From Siphonodentalium dalli (lineage: Eukaryota; Mollusca; Scaphopoda; Gadilida; Siphonodentaliidae), in NCBI GenBank assembly GCA_032622095.1, contig CP136061.1, positions 259,004,077 to 259,068,076 of the forward strand: a stretch of DNA of 64,000 nt. The letters run 5' to 3'. The position numbers were made by a program, and so were the translations under genes. Shown one piece after another: positions 20,380-31,093 of this stretch. The notes below the pieces were generated by a model. It saw only the letters and a list, made by a program, of their open reading frames with translations, ran no database searches and was not told the DNA's origin. Every line of letters starts with the position of its first letter. Within the stretch, counting starts at the first letter, position 1.

Positions 20380-23349
20380 TCAAGGAGATCTATATTTTTC
20401 TGCTGGGTAAGGGTCCCATACTATAGCTCCATAGTCCATTATCGATCTTACTAATGATATATAGGCAGTTCTCTTGGATTTTTCAGGCATAAACTTCAGA
20501 TTTCTTCTAAGAAAGCCGAGTGTGGCGCTTGCTTTCTTGGCCGTGTTGTTAACTTGTGCTGTCCATTTCAGGTCCTTTGAAATCTGGATACCAAGATAAG
20601 GGTTGGTGTCAACTTGACTGAGTATTTCGCCATCCAGGGTGTAGAATTTGCTCAGCTTTCCCTTTAGGCTCATCACGTAGCATTTTTTGGCGTTGAATAT
20701 CATGCCCCAGTTTTTTGCCCATATTTCAAGGCTCTTTAGGTCGTGTTGGAGTATAACCTGGTCTTTGATGGTGTTGACTTGTCTGTATAGCAGACAGTCG
20801 TCGGCGAAGAGTCTTACTGTTGATGACACTGTATCCGGCAAGTCCTTAATATGGCAAAGGAACAGGAGAGGCCCTAATACTGTTCCCTGTGGCACCCCCG
20901 AGTCCACGTCTACCTCGGTTGAACTGTGACCTTCAAGCACTACTTTCATTTTTCTTTTGGTGAGGAAGGATGTGAGCCATGTGTGTAGTTGTCCTCTTAT
21001 ACCATATTCTTCCAGTTTGTAAAGCAGCTTGTTGTGTGGAACTGTGTCAAATGCCTTTGAAAAGTCCAGTATTATCAGGTCCGTTTGTTTACTGGCATTG
21101 AAGTTTTTTAGTAGGTCGTTTGTTGTTGTCAATAGCTGTGTTTCACATGAGTGTCCTGATCGAAATCCATGGTTGAGGTGGGTGAGGACTTTATTTTCTT
21201 CTAGGTGTTTCATGATGTGCTTGCATATTATGTGTTCGAGGATTTTGCATGATACTGATGTTAATGACACTGGCCTGTAGTTCTCTGGTTGATGTTTGTC
21301 CCCTTTTTTGAAGACAGAAGAGATGTTGGCATTTCTCCAGTCACTCGGTAGCATTCCAGTGTCGATGGAGAGCTGGAAGATGGCTGTTAATCCAGGACTC
21401 AACTCCTCTGCACATTCTTTCAGGACACGGTTCGGTAGGTCGTCAGGGCCGGATGCCTTTCCGGGGTTGATCTCCTTTAGTAGTTTGGTCACCCCATCCC
21501 GATTGATTGTCAATGATTTGATGGTATTTGGGATGTGCTTGTTCGTTGTGGTCCTTGGTCCAGTCTTGTCCTTGGTAAACACAGATTGGAATTGGTTTAC
21601 CAGAATTTCCGCTTTCTCCTGACTGTCGTTTATTACCAGTTTTCCCAGAAGGGGCGCTACTCCGATTGAGTCTTTCTTCTTCGATTTGATATAGCGCCAG
21701 AATGGTTTGGTGTCTCTCTTGTCTAACGAATCTTGTATCATTTTGTTGGTGTAATCCCATTCTGCTTTTCTAAGTTGTTTCTTGCATTCTTTTTGGTATG
21801 ATCTATACTGGTCCCATTTGTTTGTTTTCTTTGCTTTTTTGTATAGACGTGCTCTTTTCCGGAGCATTCGTTTTTCTTTGGTCGTCAGCCAAGGAGGTTT
21901 GTTTCTGAATATGATTGTCTTAGATGGAATATATTTCTCCATGGAGGCCTTGATGTTGTCTTTAAATATATTCCATAGCTCGTCTACGTTCCTACCTTGG
22001 CTCTTCTCGTGGTAGATGTTGGCAGATGCTAGAGAGGCTTCATACCTTAGGTCACTCCATGATGCCTTGCTGAAGATATAGCACTTCCTAGGTGGTGTGT
22101 GTAGGTAGTGGGGTTTTATTTCTATATCGGTGACAATCATTGCATGGTCTGATATGCCTGGTACGCTTGCGGATGACTTCACAAGTGTTGGGTTTGATGT
22201 GAATACCAGATCAAGCATATTCTTCTTTCTCGTGGCATCTCTGTGTATTTGGGTGAGCTGGCAGTCGGACATTGTCTGGATTAGTTTGTTCTGTATGTTA
22301 TGGTCGGGACAATCTGTTGGCGCATTTGGTATATCCCAGTTTATGTCGGGACAGTTGAAGTCTCCGGCTAGCAGAACTTCCTTGTAGTGGTTATCCGTGA
22401 TTTTCTTGATGGATTTTGATAACTCATCTACTGTCTTCTCGGATCGATGTGGCATATAACAACAACCAACCATGAGTTCTTTGTTGCTCTGGAGCGTTAT
22501 TTTGGTCCACACTATTTCACTCTCTGTTGTTAGATGTGGTTGCTCGATGGAGATGATGTTGTTGTTTACCATGATGAATACTCCACCTCCTGTTGTTGAC
22601 CTGTCATTTCGGTAGACTGAGTAGTTCGCTGGAAACATTTCGCTGTTCTTGATTGCATCCAATTCTGGTGGTTTTCCTGGTTTTACACCACTCAGCCACG
22701 ACTCCGTGCCACAAACAATATCCGGTTTGATGTACTCTATTGCTGCAGCCAATTCTTGGGTCTTGTCTTTGAGGCTGCGACAATTCATCGTCAGTAATCT
22801 CAGGTTCGTCTTCTTGGGTATATCAAATACCTGACAAGATGGTATTTCAGATGTTGTTGAGGTCATAGACGTTGTGTTTCTTTGAGATTTCCAGCGCTCA
22901 CTGTTCCACCGTGGACTGCTTGCTCTCATAGGGCTGAAGTTGGATGATATTGATTCCAACGTACTGTTCAGTCTCGATAGTGGTTCGTAGTAGTTGGTGC
23001 TGGCGTCGGTGTCATATAAGTGGTAGGAAAATGAAGACACATTGATGTTATCGCATTTGTAGCAGTGCCAAGACACATTGCTCTTGCTAAGTCTACTCAT
23101 TTCCTGGGTGTTGTAGCCTAAGCACTCTTTGTGATACCAGATGTCACATGTATCACAGCAGGGACCACCATTTTCCCATGTCACTGGGGTCTCACAATAG
23201 CCACATGGGTAGGTATCTGCTCTTTTAGGCCCCGGGTTTGTCTCCAAGTCTCCTGCGAGTAAGAGAAGTAGGAAGAAACTTGCAGCATCAGCGTGTTTGC
23301 GACTGATGGTCGGCAGGATTTTGAGCCGCCCGCTGCTGTTGTATCTCAT
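20380..23349 (-). CDS. Retrotransposon polyprotein: 2A-like, PHD, endonuclease, reverse transcriptase
   Basis: The first ATG is at 23349; the codon at 23358 is TTG and an unlikely start. Counting from the ATG: a hydrophobic LLLLLAGDLETNPGP segment (about 27-41) matches the 2A ribosome-skipping consensus D-x-E-x-N-P-G-P. Residues 49-99 form a C4HC3 PHD finger (C49, C52, C65, C68, H73, C76, C96, C99, with W94). The endonuclease spans about 183-410, with N189 in MNCRS, E216 in GTESW, a GDFN motif and a terminal SDH. Reverse transcriptase spans about 600-900, with catalytic LDFSKAFD (D762) and FADD (D850, D851) and an intact SGVPQGTVLGPLL stretch. The enzyme would copy its own RNA at nicked target DNA; 2A could release the N-terminal part or steer targeting. 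The frame stops at 20380 through a one-base loss in an A-run, losing the C-terminal tail. Confidence 0.88.
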   Translation of the reverse strand: MRYNSSGRLKILPTISRKHADAASFFLLLLLAGDLETNPGPKRADTYPCGYCETPVTWENGGPCCDTCDIWYHKECLGYNTQEMSRLSKSNVSWHCYKCDNINVSSFSYHLYDTDASTNYYEPLSRLNSTLESISSNFSPMRASSPRWNSERWKSQRNTTSMTSTTSEIPSCQVFDIPKKTNLRLLTMNCRSLKDKTQELAAAIEYIKPDIVCGTESWLSGVKPGKPPELDAIKNSEMFPANYSVYRNDRSTTGGGVFIMVNNNIISIEQPHLTTESEIVWTKITLQSNKELMVGCCYMPHRSEKTVDELSKSIKKITDNHYKEVLLAGDFNCPDINWDIPNAPTDCPDHNIQNKLIQTMSDCQLTQIHRDATRKKNMLDLVFTSNPTLVKSSASVPGISDHAMIVTDIEIKPHYLHTPPRKCYIFSKASWSDLRYEASLASANIYHEKSQGRNVDELWNIFKDNIKASMEKYIPSKTIIFRNKPPWLTTKEKRMLRKRARLYKKAKKTNKWDQYRSYQKECKKQLRKAEWDYTNKMIQDSLDKRDTKPFWRYIKSKKKDSIGVAPLLGKLVINDSQEKAEILVNQFQSVFTKDKTGPRTTTNKHIPNTIKSLTINRDGVTKLLKEINPGKASGPDDLPNRVLKECAEELSPGLTAIFQLSIDTGMLPSDWRNANISSVFKKGDKHQPENYRPVSLTSVSCKILEHIICKHIMKHLEENKVLTHLNHGFRSGHSCETQLLTTTNDLLKNFNASKQTDLIILDFSKAFDTVPHNKLLYKLEEYGIRGQLHTWLTSFLTKRKMKVVLEGHSSTEVDVDSGVPQGTVLGPLLFLCHIKDLPDTVSSTVRLFADDCLLYRQVNTIKDQVILQHDLKSLEIWAKNWGMIFNAKKCYVMSLKGKLSKFYTLDGEILSQVDTNPYLGIQISKDLKWTAQVNNTAKKASATLGFLRRNLKFMPEKSKRTAYISLVRSIMDYGAIVWDPYPAEKYRSP

Positions 23350-23400
23350 CGGATGCAATTAGTATTTTATATTTAGAGTGGGTCCATAAAACTAATTATA

Positions 23401-23656
23401 ACTTGTTAAATTATATCCCCAGCAACAAGGGAGAGATGAAGGAACAAAGAATTGCGATATTAAGGACTACCTATATTGTTGAAAAGAGTTCTCATAAAAA
23501 TTTAAAAAAATAGGTAGCCTTAAACATATTTACAGTGGGTCTGAAAACCTAAAGGGAAGAGAATAGCTTGAAGATAGATTGTCAGCTCATTTTATTTCAA
23601 TTGGCCACAGATTTATGAAATATATTGATTGAGCCAAAGAACCAAATCTATACCGG
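23401..23656. other. Unassigned DNA
   Basis: I see no feature between the LINE 5' end and the next fold-back element. Confidence 0.4.
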
Positions 23657-23930
23657 TAGATCATGCCATGAATCTCTTCTCTGGCGGATGCTCGAAGAGA
23701 TATTCCACCAGTACAAAACCCGGGAATTTTTACAGTTTTAACAGGGAACCTTATAAATATAAAAATAATGTGGGAAATATATTTTCTTTGTTAATTTACC
23801 GGTACCTGTTGCTTAATTTATTCATAAGTACCTGAAGTAACTTTAAACGTTCCCAACTTCCCAGGTTTTGAACTGGTGGAATATGATCTCTACGGGTGTC
23901 AGCCAGAGTAGAGATTCATGTCATGATCTA
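23657..23930. mobile_element. Family K Mutator-like fold-back, short copy
   Basis: The ends TAGATCATGCCATGAATCTC and inverted GAGATTCATGTCATGATCTA match 31094-31986. The arms are shortened to about 100 bp and meet near TACCTGTTGCTTAATTTATT. The 9-bp flanks do not match. Confidence 0.7.
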
Positions 23931-24092
23931 ACTGATCTATAGATAATTTATATATTATTAGTAAAAGTATTTTATCAGTTTATATCATTGATTCCCTTGA
24001 TTATTGTATTGCCATTTTAGTACGAGTCATTGAATTTTGTACATGGATGGCATTGGATGCATGCTCATCTACGGTACTAGTACACTTTATAT

Positions 24093-25580
24093 TATACCCC
24101 CCACAACGAAGTTAGGGAGGTGCACTGGAGTCAGCTTGTCCGTCGGTCTGTCCGTAGACACAAATTTGTCTAGAGTTTTTCTCAGTCGTTTTTTGATCAA
24201 TTTCCGTGAAACTTGGCACAGACATTAACGACCATGGGAACCTGTGCACCTGTGATTATGACGTCTGTCAGATATTTTTTGGTGGAGTTATCCTTCCTTT
24301 TTCGACTTATAAATTTTTGCAAAATGTATAATTTTGTCCGAGCTTTTATTCATACTAGTACATTTTTCGGTCAATTTAAAAAAAAAACTTGACACAGATA
24401 TTTAGTACCACGGGAACCTGTACACCTGCGATTATGACGTCTGTCCGACATTTTTTGGTGGAGTTATCTCCCTTTTTCAACTTAGATATGTTTTTTGCGA
24501 CAAGTCTAATTTTGTCCGAGCATTTATTCCTACATTTTTAGGTCAATGTTTTTTTAATCTTGGCAGTAATATTTAGTACCATGGGAACCTGTGCATCTGC
24601 GATTATGATGTCTGTCCGACTTTTTCTTGTGGAGTTATTCCCCTTTTTTGAATTAGAAATTTTTGCAACATGCATAATTTTGTCCAAGCTTTTATTCCCA
24701 CATTTTTCGGTCAATAGGTTTCAGATTAGGGTTAGGGTTGTGCACCTGCAATGAGAATGCAAAACACAGGTATGATTTGATTCGATATTCGTTTCGTGTC
24801 GATGTAGACACTTAAGACCTCATTTACAAAGTTGGAATGTACACTTACAATTCACACTCAGTGGCAAGATGCTGCCACTGTTGGACTTGTACACTTCGTT
24901 GTAAGTGTATACTCACACTTCGTTGTAAGTGTACACTTGGAGCATAAATTTCCCTACACTTATGACACACTTGGGAAATGTACCTTAGAGTTCCAACTAT
25001 TTAATAATAATTATAACCCCCACGCAATGAAGTTAGGGGGGGTGGGGGGTATACTGGAGTTCGTCCGTGGACATAAATTTGTCCGGAGTTTTTCTCAGTC
25101 GTTTTTCTATCAATTTCCGTGAAACTTGGTACAGACATCAACCACCATGGGAACCTGTGCACCTGCGATTATGACCTCGGTCAGACTTTTTTTGGTGGAG
25201 TTATCCCCCCTTTTTCAACTATTTTCGCAAGATGTATAATTTTGTCCGAGCTTTTATTCCTACATTTTTAGGTCAATGTTTTTTAATCTTGGCACTCACA
25301 TTTAGTACCATGGGAACCTGTGCACCTGCGATTATGATGTCTGTTCGACTTTTTTTGTGGAGTTATTCCCCTTTTTTGACTTGGAACATTTTTGCAACAT
25401 GCATAATTTTGTCTGAGCTTTTATTCGTACATTTTTCGGTCAATAGCTTTAAGATTAGGGTTGTGTACTGCAATGTGAACAGTTATTTTATTATTTTAAC
25501 TAAATGTTTACTGACATGTGAAACATCTTAGTATTTAAAAACTGGGGGGGGTGTATCCTTAGTCACAGTCACACCTCTAG
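24093..25580 (-). repeat. Family L tandem-unit elements, two in a row
   Basis: Both start with a CCCCCCAC..AACGAAGTTAGG-like end (about 24093 and 25010) and carry ~155-bp units with ACCATGGGAACCTGTGCACC, GATTATGACGTCTGTC and TTTTTGGTGGAGTTAT. The outer end CACAGTCACACCTCTAG at 25580 is the inverted counterpart of 15469. Frames of about 60-100 codons inside are unit by-products. Between the two (about 24770-25005) lies a short GTACACTTCGTTGTAAGTGT repeat. Confidence 0.7.
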
Positions 25581-25909
25581 TTCCAACTAAAAATACATAT
25601 GTATGCTGATATTTCTCACTGATATGTGCAGCAAATTTACGGCCTTAAGGATGCACAGAAAGGTCAAATCTGCAGCTATTGGCTTTAATCAATAAATTTG
25701 AAAAAATTATCAAAGAAATATGGGTTGATTGATACAAAAATCAGACTTGGCACTGAAATTGTTAACGCACTAACTTGTCATTGTTTCAAAATAAATAATT
25801 ATGTTTGTAACTTATTTGTTGTTATTACTAAATGTCTTGCAAGTGCCATTTTAATATGTACTTCTTTTAATTAGGTCCCTTACTTAATTGTACAGGTTGC
25901 TACATTGCT
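25581..25909. other. Mostly unassigned; family D end fragment
   Basis: TATGGGTTGATTGATACAAAA to GGCACTGAAATTGTTAAC (about 25719-25767) resembles the right end of family D piggyBac MITEs. The rest shows nothing. Confidence 0.4.
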
Positions 25910-26075
25910 AGATTCAAGCTAATATTAGGCTAAATATTAGCTAGATATTAACTAGATTATAGCTAGATGTTAGCTAATATTATACTAGATACCAGCTAAA
26001 AGATAGCTAGATTTTAACTAGAATATAGCTAGATTCTGGCTAATACTGTACTAAATACTATAGCTAGAAAATTTA
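25910..26075. repeat. Degenerate TAGCTA-rich patch
   Basis: TTAGCTAGATATTA-like phrases recur about ten times in 165 bp, resembling 14326-14790. Confidence 0.65.
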
Positions 26076-26238
26076 TTAGTGGACAAGTTTTAGAACTTTT
26101 CAAAACAAAAATAACATGGGTTTTTTCCCAGGTGGCGTTTGGACACTCACTAAAAGTAAAAGGACTACTACATGCACATCATTGACGAATAATAAGTCAA
26201 TTGGAAATTTAAATACTATCTGAAAATTGGACAGGTAC

Positions 26239-27398
26239 CAGGGTTGTCAAAGTACCGACGGTACCACAACTTTCGGTACCGGTTCCGTACTGATGTTCAG
26301 TACCGCAAACCGCGTCGGTATCGGTACTCATTGCCGGAGTGGTCTTTTATACTGCAAATAACTTTGGTTTCATGGGGTTCCATCATCAATTATTCGTTAA
26401 GTTCGAGGTTTAGTCAAACAACGAAAATAAAAATCGCAACGACATTTACAATTAAGTTGTTGTCTGTGGTGGTTTTTGGCAAGTCGCAAAGGGAATACAG
26501 AGTGGAACGAATATAGACATGTATGTTTGACTACTGGGTCGGCTAACATTGTAGGCTTGTATCATATTGTATGGATACATGGTAGTGACGGCCACACAGT
26601 GTCACGGTACACCATATTATTTGTGTGGTAATTAATTAGAGAACTCACTAATCGGCCATAAATTCATAATGCCGCCCTATTACTCACATGTTGTAACTTG
26701 TAAATTTGTAATTTCATAAATGATGTCACCCAAATTCTGTCTACAGCGGCCAGTTTTCCTAAAAGTTCCGGTAAACTTTCCCTTTTAGTTTGGATAAATG
26801 GGGTCAATGGCATCTGCTTAAATTTTGGAGTCGAGCCTTGACCACTTGTCTGAACTTCCGAATCCACTGATATTTTGTGTTTTGTCGACAAATGTTTTTT
26901 CATTCCCGTTGTACTTCTCTTCGATCTGGCTATTACAGTATTGCATTCGGCGCATCTGGCTTTCTGCAAGTCATTTTCGTGTGGTATAAAATAATCCCAG
27001 ACGTGACTAGATTTCCTGGATGCCATCGTAATTCGTAAAAAGTAAATCACAACTTGACAGAGTAACAGACTCCTCTCAAAGGCCGCATCAAAGAAATTCA
27101 ATCATCACAAGCTCCCACAAAATGTTGCATTCTGTCAATTTCGTGACAAGTTGTCATAGTGCGGCACACTGTGCCTTTGATGTTTGAATGTGCTGACGAT
27201 ATAATGTTAACCCATTGCAGTTGGGTTGGGTCTTATGTTGAGCTGCTTAATCAACCCTTTACATTCGTCAAGAGGTATATTAATAGAAATCAACAATCAG
27301 TACCAAGAACAGTCGGTACTCGACGTCAGAACCGGTACCGATTTAATTCCTGATTACCGCCGATTCCGTACCGGTACCAGTACCTATTGACAACCCTG
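26239..27398 (-). mobile_element. hAT element relic, TSD ACAGGTAC
   Basis: The ends CAGGGTTGTCAA and TTGACAACCCTG are flanked by ACAGGTAC at 26231-26238 and 27399-27406. About 100 bp at each end is dense in GGTACC/GTACCGG motifs, likely transposase-binding subterminal repeats. It keeps only the DNA-binding start of a transposase and is presumably non-autonomous. Confidence 0.88.
26664..27026 (-). pseudogene. Truncated hAT transposase: BED zinc finger only
   Basis: From the ATG at 27026 the frame begins MASRKSSHVWDYF and has the BED pattern: aromatic W10 and F13, C25 and C28 (CAEC), then H and H in KKHLSTKH. A SLPELLGKLAAVDR stretch that usually leads into the hAT catalytic core follows, then the sequence turns unrelated and stops. 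The RNase-H-like core with its DDE residues and the dimerisation domain are missing. The upstream codons 27027-27101 start at TTG and are probably untranslated. It could only make a DNA-binding fragment. Confidence 0.75.
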
Positions 27399-27490
27399 AC
27401 AGGTACCATTTTCAAATGACCAACAACACCATCCATTTGGTGCCTGTCATTTTGACAGGTCGTAAAATTTTTTTTATTTTGAGCCTTGTT

Positions 27491-27657
27491 GATGAATAAA
27501 TAATTAAACTATTACTGTCAAAACATTCAACAATTAACAGTGGCCATGCCATTTCATTAAACATGACGACTGTATTACGCATAAATGTAAACAAATAGTC
27601 CTTTCTTCGTCCTGAGCAAATCATCAATAAAGAAACGAGTCACTTCATTTAATTTAT
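27491..27657. other. Unassigned DNA
   Basis: No recognisable feature. Confidence 0.4.
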
Positions 27658-27840
27658 ATGACAATGATGATGATATGGCTAATGAAGATTAGTATGACAA
27701 GAGATATGACAATGAAGATAATCAACATGATGATGATGGTGATGCTTATGGTGACAATAATAATGATTACAATGATGATGAAGTTGATGACGAGGATGAT
27801 TAAGACGATGATCACATTGACAATGTTGATGTTGATGCCT
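27658..27840. repeat. Degenerate (GAT/GAC)n low-complexity tract
   Basis: The tract reads as broken acidic D/N-rich codons in one frame, with in-frame stops, and as poly-M/T or poly-I/V in others. I take it as a degenerate microsatellite, not a gene. Confidence 0.75.
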
Positions 27841-27998
27841 GCATTAAGCAAGTTTGTTCATAGTGAGCTGTAACAGTTATTCAAATCACATTAATTATCA
27901 TCCTAACAAACAACATTTCTCTGAGATGCAGAACAATTATATTAGTTAATATGGAGGTATTTAGGGTCAAGGGAATCAAAGAAATGTGTTATCAGGGC

Positions 27999-28695
27999 CT
28001 TAAAGACATATTATGGACTTGTTTGGGTGCGAGAAACTGATAAGTTAGCACCAAGGCGCTATGTCAACCTGGGGAATGCAGCATTCTACTAACATAACCG
28101 AAAATTTCAAAGAAATCCATCATACCACTCCATAGAAAACATCATCTGAACTATGCCAATTGTAAATATTTTCATCTCGATTCGGGATGCAACTATCGGC
28201 GATAATCTAACATAAATGATTTCGCCATCGAGAGTCATTGCATTTAATTAATATATAGAGGATCTCACATGAGTTTCTAGTTTATACGGAATTTATCAAC
28301 CGAGTTCACTAAATTCGATTTGAGCCGAGGTTTACCGAGGCTCAAATAGAATTTAGAGGACGAGGTTGATAAATTACGTATAAAATAGGACGAGTGTGAA
28401 ATACCTTTTATCACATGATCAAATAAACCCGAAGCAACGTGCAATATTCATCGAAAACAACAATCATAAACTACAGCGATCGCAAGTTATTTGAAGAACG
28501 CTGTGACGTCATCGTATTAAACGTGTCTATTACCGATAATTATGAAACTGCTTTTATGGCCAAATTATGTGATAAATAAAAATCACGGTGTGTATTGTCA
28601 ATTTGGATTAATATTCGTAACAAATAACTACTTTGAGCAAGATTATTCTTAATTTCTGTTTTATCACCTACCCGAGTGCTTCACATCACTTTAAT
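27999..28695 (+). repeat. Family I dispersed repeat, split by inverted family H
   Basis: It carries all family I landmarks (AAAGACATATTATGGACTTG to GAGTGCTTCACATCACTTTA). The H element interrupts it at the same TTTAATTAATAT site as at 11846 but in the opposite orientation. Confidence 0.78.
28257..28575 (-). mobile_element. Family H fold-back MITE, inverted copy
   Basis: AGAGGATCTCACATGAG ... ATGTGATAA, flanked by AT at 28255-28256 and 28576-28577. It contains TGACGTCA near 28505 and the long GGTTTACC-centred hairpin. Confidence 0.78.
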
Positions 28696-29404
28696 TATCA
28701 CTCTCATGCTAAGAGCTAATAGAGGTTATTTGGTCTTTACCTACATGATAACTGAAATGATGCAGAAATTGTTATTTACCTGTAATATTAGTGGTATAGT
28801 AATACAGGTGTGATTGATATTGATATTTACCTGTAACATTAGGGTATACAGGTAGTTAGTTATACAGGTGTGATATTCTCAAACAGAGATAAACAGGTGG
28901 CGCTCATCATCAAGTAAAGATTGTACCAAAATAATCAGAGTGCTAAGAAGTTAGATGCTATATCAATATGTAAGATAAATGACCTGTGACCCATGAGCCA
29001 GTTGGTGGTCTTTGACCGTATTCTATAATTAGGAGTATTTTCCTTTCCACCTTTACATGAATAATTTGCTTAGTTTAGCAGATGGATCATCTTAACACTT
29101 GAACTGCATTGATATTACTATTAGGTTCGTAAAAAAAATGTATGTTGTTTTATGATTTATGCCAATATGGCAAAGGTGATGTCATACCTGATAACATAGG
29201 ACAATTAAGGTACACAAACACCACACCGGCACATCGAGCAGGATGATAAAAAGGCAGCGTGATAGGTCGACTGACAACCGGAAGGAATGAACCCACGGCT
29301 ATCTAGATGTCAACAAAAATAGTTAGGATAGTAGAACGGCTGGTTATTCATCTGTTATGTAAATTTTTAAACATGCAATAACAGTATGAGGCATATACAT
29401 GTAT
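28696..29404. other. Unassigned DNA
   Basis: A loose TACAGGTGTGAT repeat lies at about 28800-28915. The phrase TTAGGTTCGTAA ... AAATGTATGTTG near 29122 recurs at 31000, just beyond the minisatellite. No gene is seen. Confidence 0.45.
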
Positions 29405-29733
29405 TTATCACATAATTTGGCCATAAAAGCAGTTTCATAATTATCGGTAATAGACGCGTTTAATATCAGCGCGTGCGATGACGTCACGGCGTTCGTCAAA
29501 TAACTTGCGATCGCTGTAGTTTATGATTGTTGTTTTCGATTAATATTTCGCGTTGCTTCGGGTTTATTTGATCATGTGATAAAAGGTATCTCACACTCGT
29601 CCTATTTTATTTGTAATTTATCAACCTCGTCCTCTAAATTCTATTTGAACCTCGGTAAACCTCGGCTCAAATCGAATTTAGTGAACTCGGTTGATAAATT
29701 CCGTATAAAATAGAAACTCATGTGAGATCCTCT
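29405..29733 (+). mobile_element. Family H fold-back MITE
   Basis: TTATCACATAATTTGGCC ... GAGATCCTCT, flanked by AT at 29403-29404 and 29734-29735, with TGACGTCA near 29479. It sits next to the start of the 48-bp array. Confidence 0.78.
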
Positions 29734-29750
29734 ATATATTAACAGGTTAT

Positions 29751-30988
29751 CGTCTTCTGCTGGACGAGTAGTTACTGATAACTATAGTTAAAGGTTGTCG
29801 TCTCCCACTGGACGAGTAGTTACTCACAAATATAGTTAAAGGTTATCGTCACCCAGTTGATGAGTAGTTACTCACAAATATAGTTAAAGGTTATCGTCAC
29901 CCAGTTGACGAGTAGTTACTCACAAATATAGTTAAAGGTTATCGTCACCCAGTTGACGAGTAGTTACTCTTAAATATAGTTAAAGGTTATCGTCACCCAG
30001 TTGACGAGTAGTTACTCTTAAATATAGTTAAAGGTTATCGTCACCCAGTTGACGAGTAGTTACTCTTAAATATAGTTAAATGTCATTGTCTCCCACTGGA
30101 CGAGTAGTTACTCATAAATATAGTTAAAAATTATCATCTCCCACTGGACGAGTAGGTAACTCATATAGTTAAAGGTTATCGTCTCTAACTGGATGAGTAG
30201 TTACTCATAAATATAGTTAAAGGTTATCGTCACCCAGTTGACGAGTAGTTACTCATAAATATAGTTAAAGGTTATCGTCACCCAGTTGATGAGTAGTTAC
30301 TCATAAATATAGTTAAAGGTTATCGTCTCCCACTGGACGAGTAGTTACTCATAAATATAGTTAAAGGTTATCGTCTCCCACTGGACGAGTAGTTACTCAT
30401 AAATATAGTTAAAGGTTATCGTCTCCCAACTGGATGAGTAGTTACTCATACATATAGTTAAAGGTTCTCGTCACCCAGTTGATGAGTAGTTACTCATAAA
30501 TATAGTTAAAGGTTATCGTCTCCCACTGGACGAGTAGTTACTCTTAAATATAGTTAAAGGTTATCGTCACCTAGGTGATGAGTAGTTACTCATAAATATA
30601 GTTAAAGGTTCTCGTCACCCAGTTGATGAGTAGTTACTCATAAATATAGTTAAATGTTATCGTCACCCAGTTGATGAGTAGTTACTCATAAATATAGTTA
30701 AAGGTTATCGTCTCCCACTGGACGAGTAGTTACTCATAAATATAGTTAAAGGTTATCGTCTCCCAACTGGATGAGTAGTTACTCATAAATATAGTTAAAG
30801 GTTATCGTCACCCAGTTGATGAGTAGTTACTCATAAATATAGTTAAAGGTTATCGTCTCCCACTGGACGAGTAGTTACTCATAAATATAGTTAAAAATTA
30901 TCATCTCCCACTGGACGAGTAGGTAACTTATATAGTTAAAGGTTATCGTCTCTAACTGGATGAGTAGTTACTCATAAATATAGTTAAA
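29751..30988 (+). repeat. 48-bp minisatellite, about 26 copies
   Basis: The unit pattern is AAAGGTTATCGTC, a variable CACCCAGTTGA or TCCCACTGGA, then CGAGTAGTTACTCATAAATA. The two variants are interspersed. A distinctive two-unit block (AAAATTATCATCTCCCAC with GAGTAGGTAACT) occurs near 30124 and 30891, 767 bp or 16 units apart, which suggests larger duplications. Not CRISPR: there are no unique spacers. Confidence 0.93.
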
Positions 30989-31093
30989 TTATAGTTATTA
31001 GGTTCGTAATCAAATGTATGTTGCGCACACAGTCCCATTACAATAATTGTCACACTGCAAAAGATTCCTGTTGATATGTAATTTAAATAGACT

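Larger units (their letters stand above)
19745..23400 (-). mobile_element. APE-type non-LTR retrotransposon (CR1/L2-like) with 2A and PHD
   Basis: This LINE lies on the minus strand. It has an N-terminal 2A-like peptide, a PHD finger, an apurinic-type endonuclease and reverse transcriptase. It ends in a short 3' tail of degenerate ~8-bp repeats (about 19736-19760), which fits the CR1/L2 habit of simple 3' repeats rather than poly(A). The 5' limit near 23400 is uncertain, as is any target duplication. Clade assignment is by domain order and motif style only. Confidence 0.8.
26100..27490 (+). repeat. Family F repeat, split by a hAT element
   Basis: The left part (26100-26238) and right part (27399-27490) align to the uninterrupted copy at 3185-3400. 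The only large difference is the hAT element and its duplicated ACAGGTAC. Confidence 0.8.

Noticed and set aside
20687-22834. Several 60-108-codon plus-strand frames
   Set aside because: Antisense shadows of the LINE coding region.
27654-27873. Acidic or Ile/Val-rich open frames
   Set aside because: Low-complexity GAT/GAC tract open in several frames at once, with stops in the acidic frame.
29751-30988. CRISPR-like regularly spaced repeat
   Set aside because: Units are contiguous with no unique spacers, no cas genes are present, and the context is eukaryotic.
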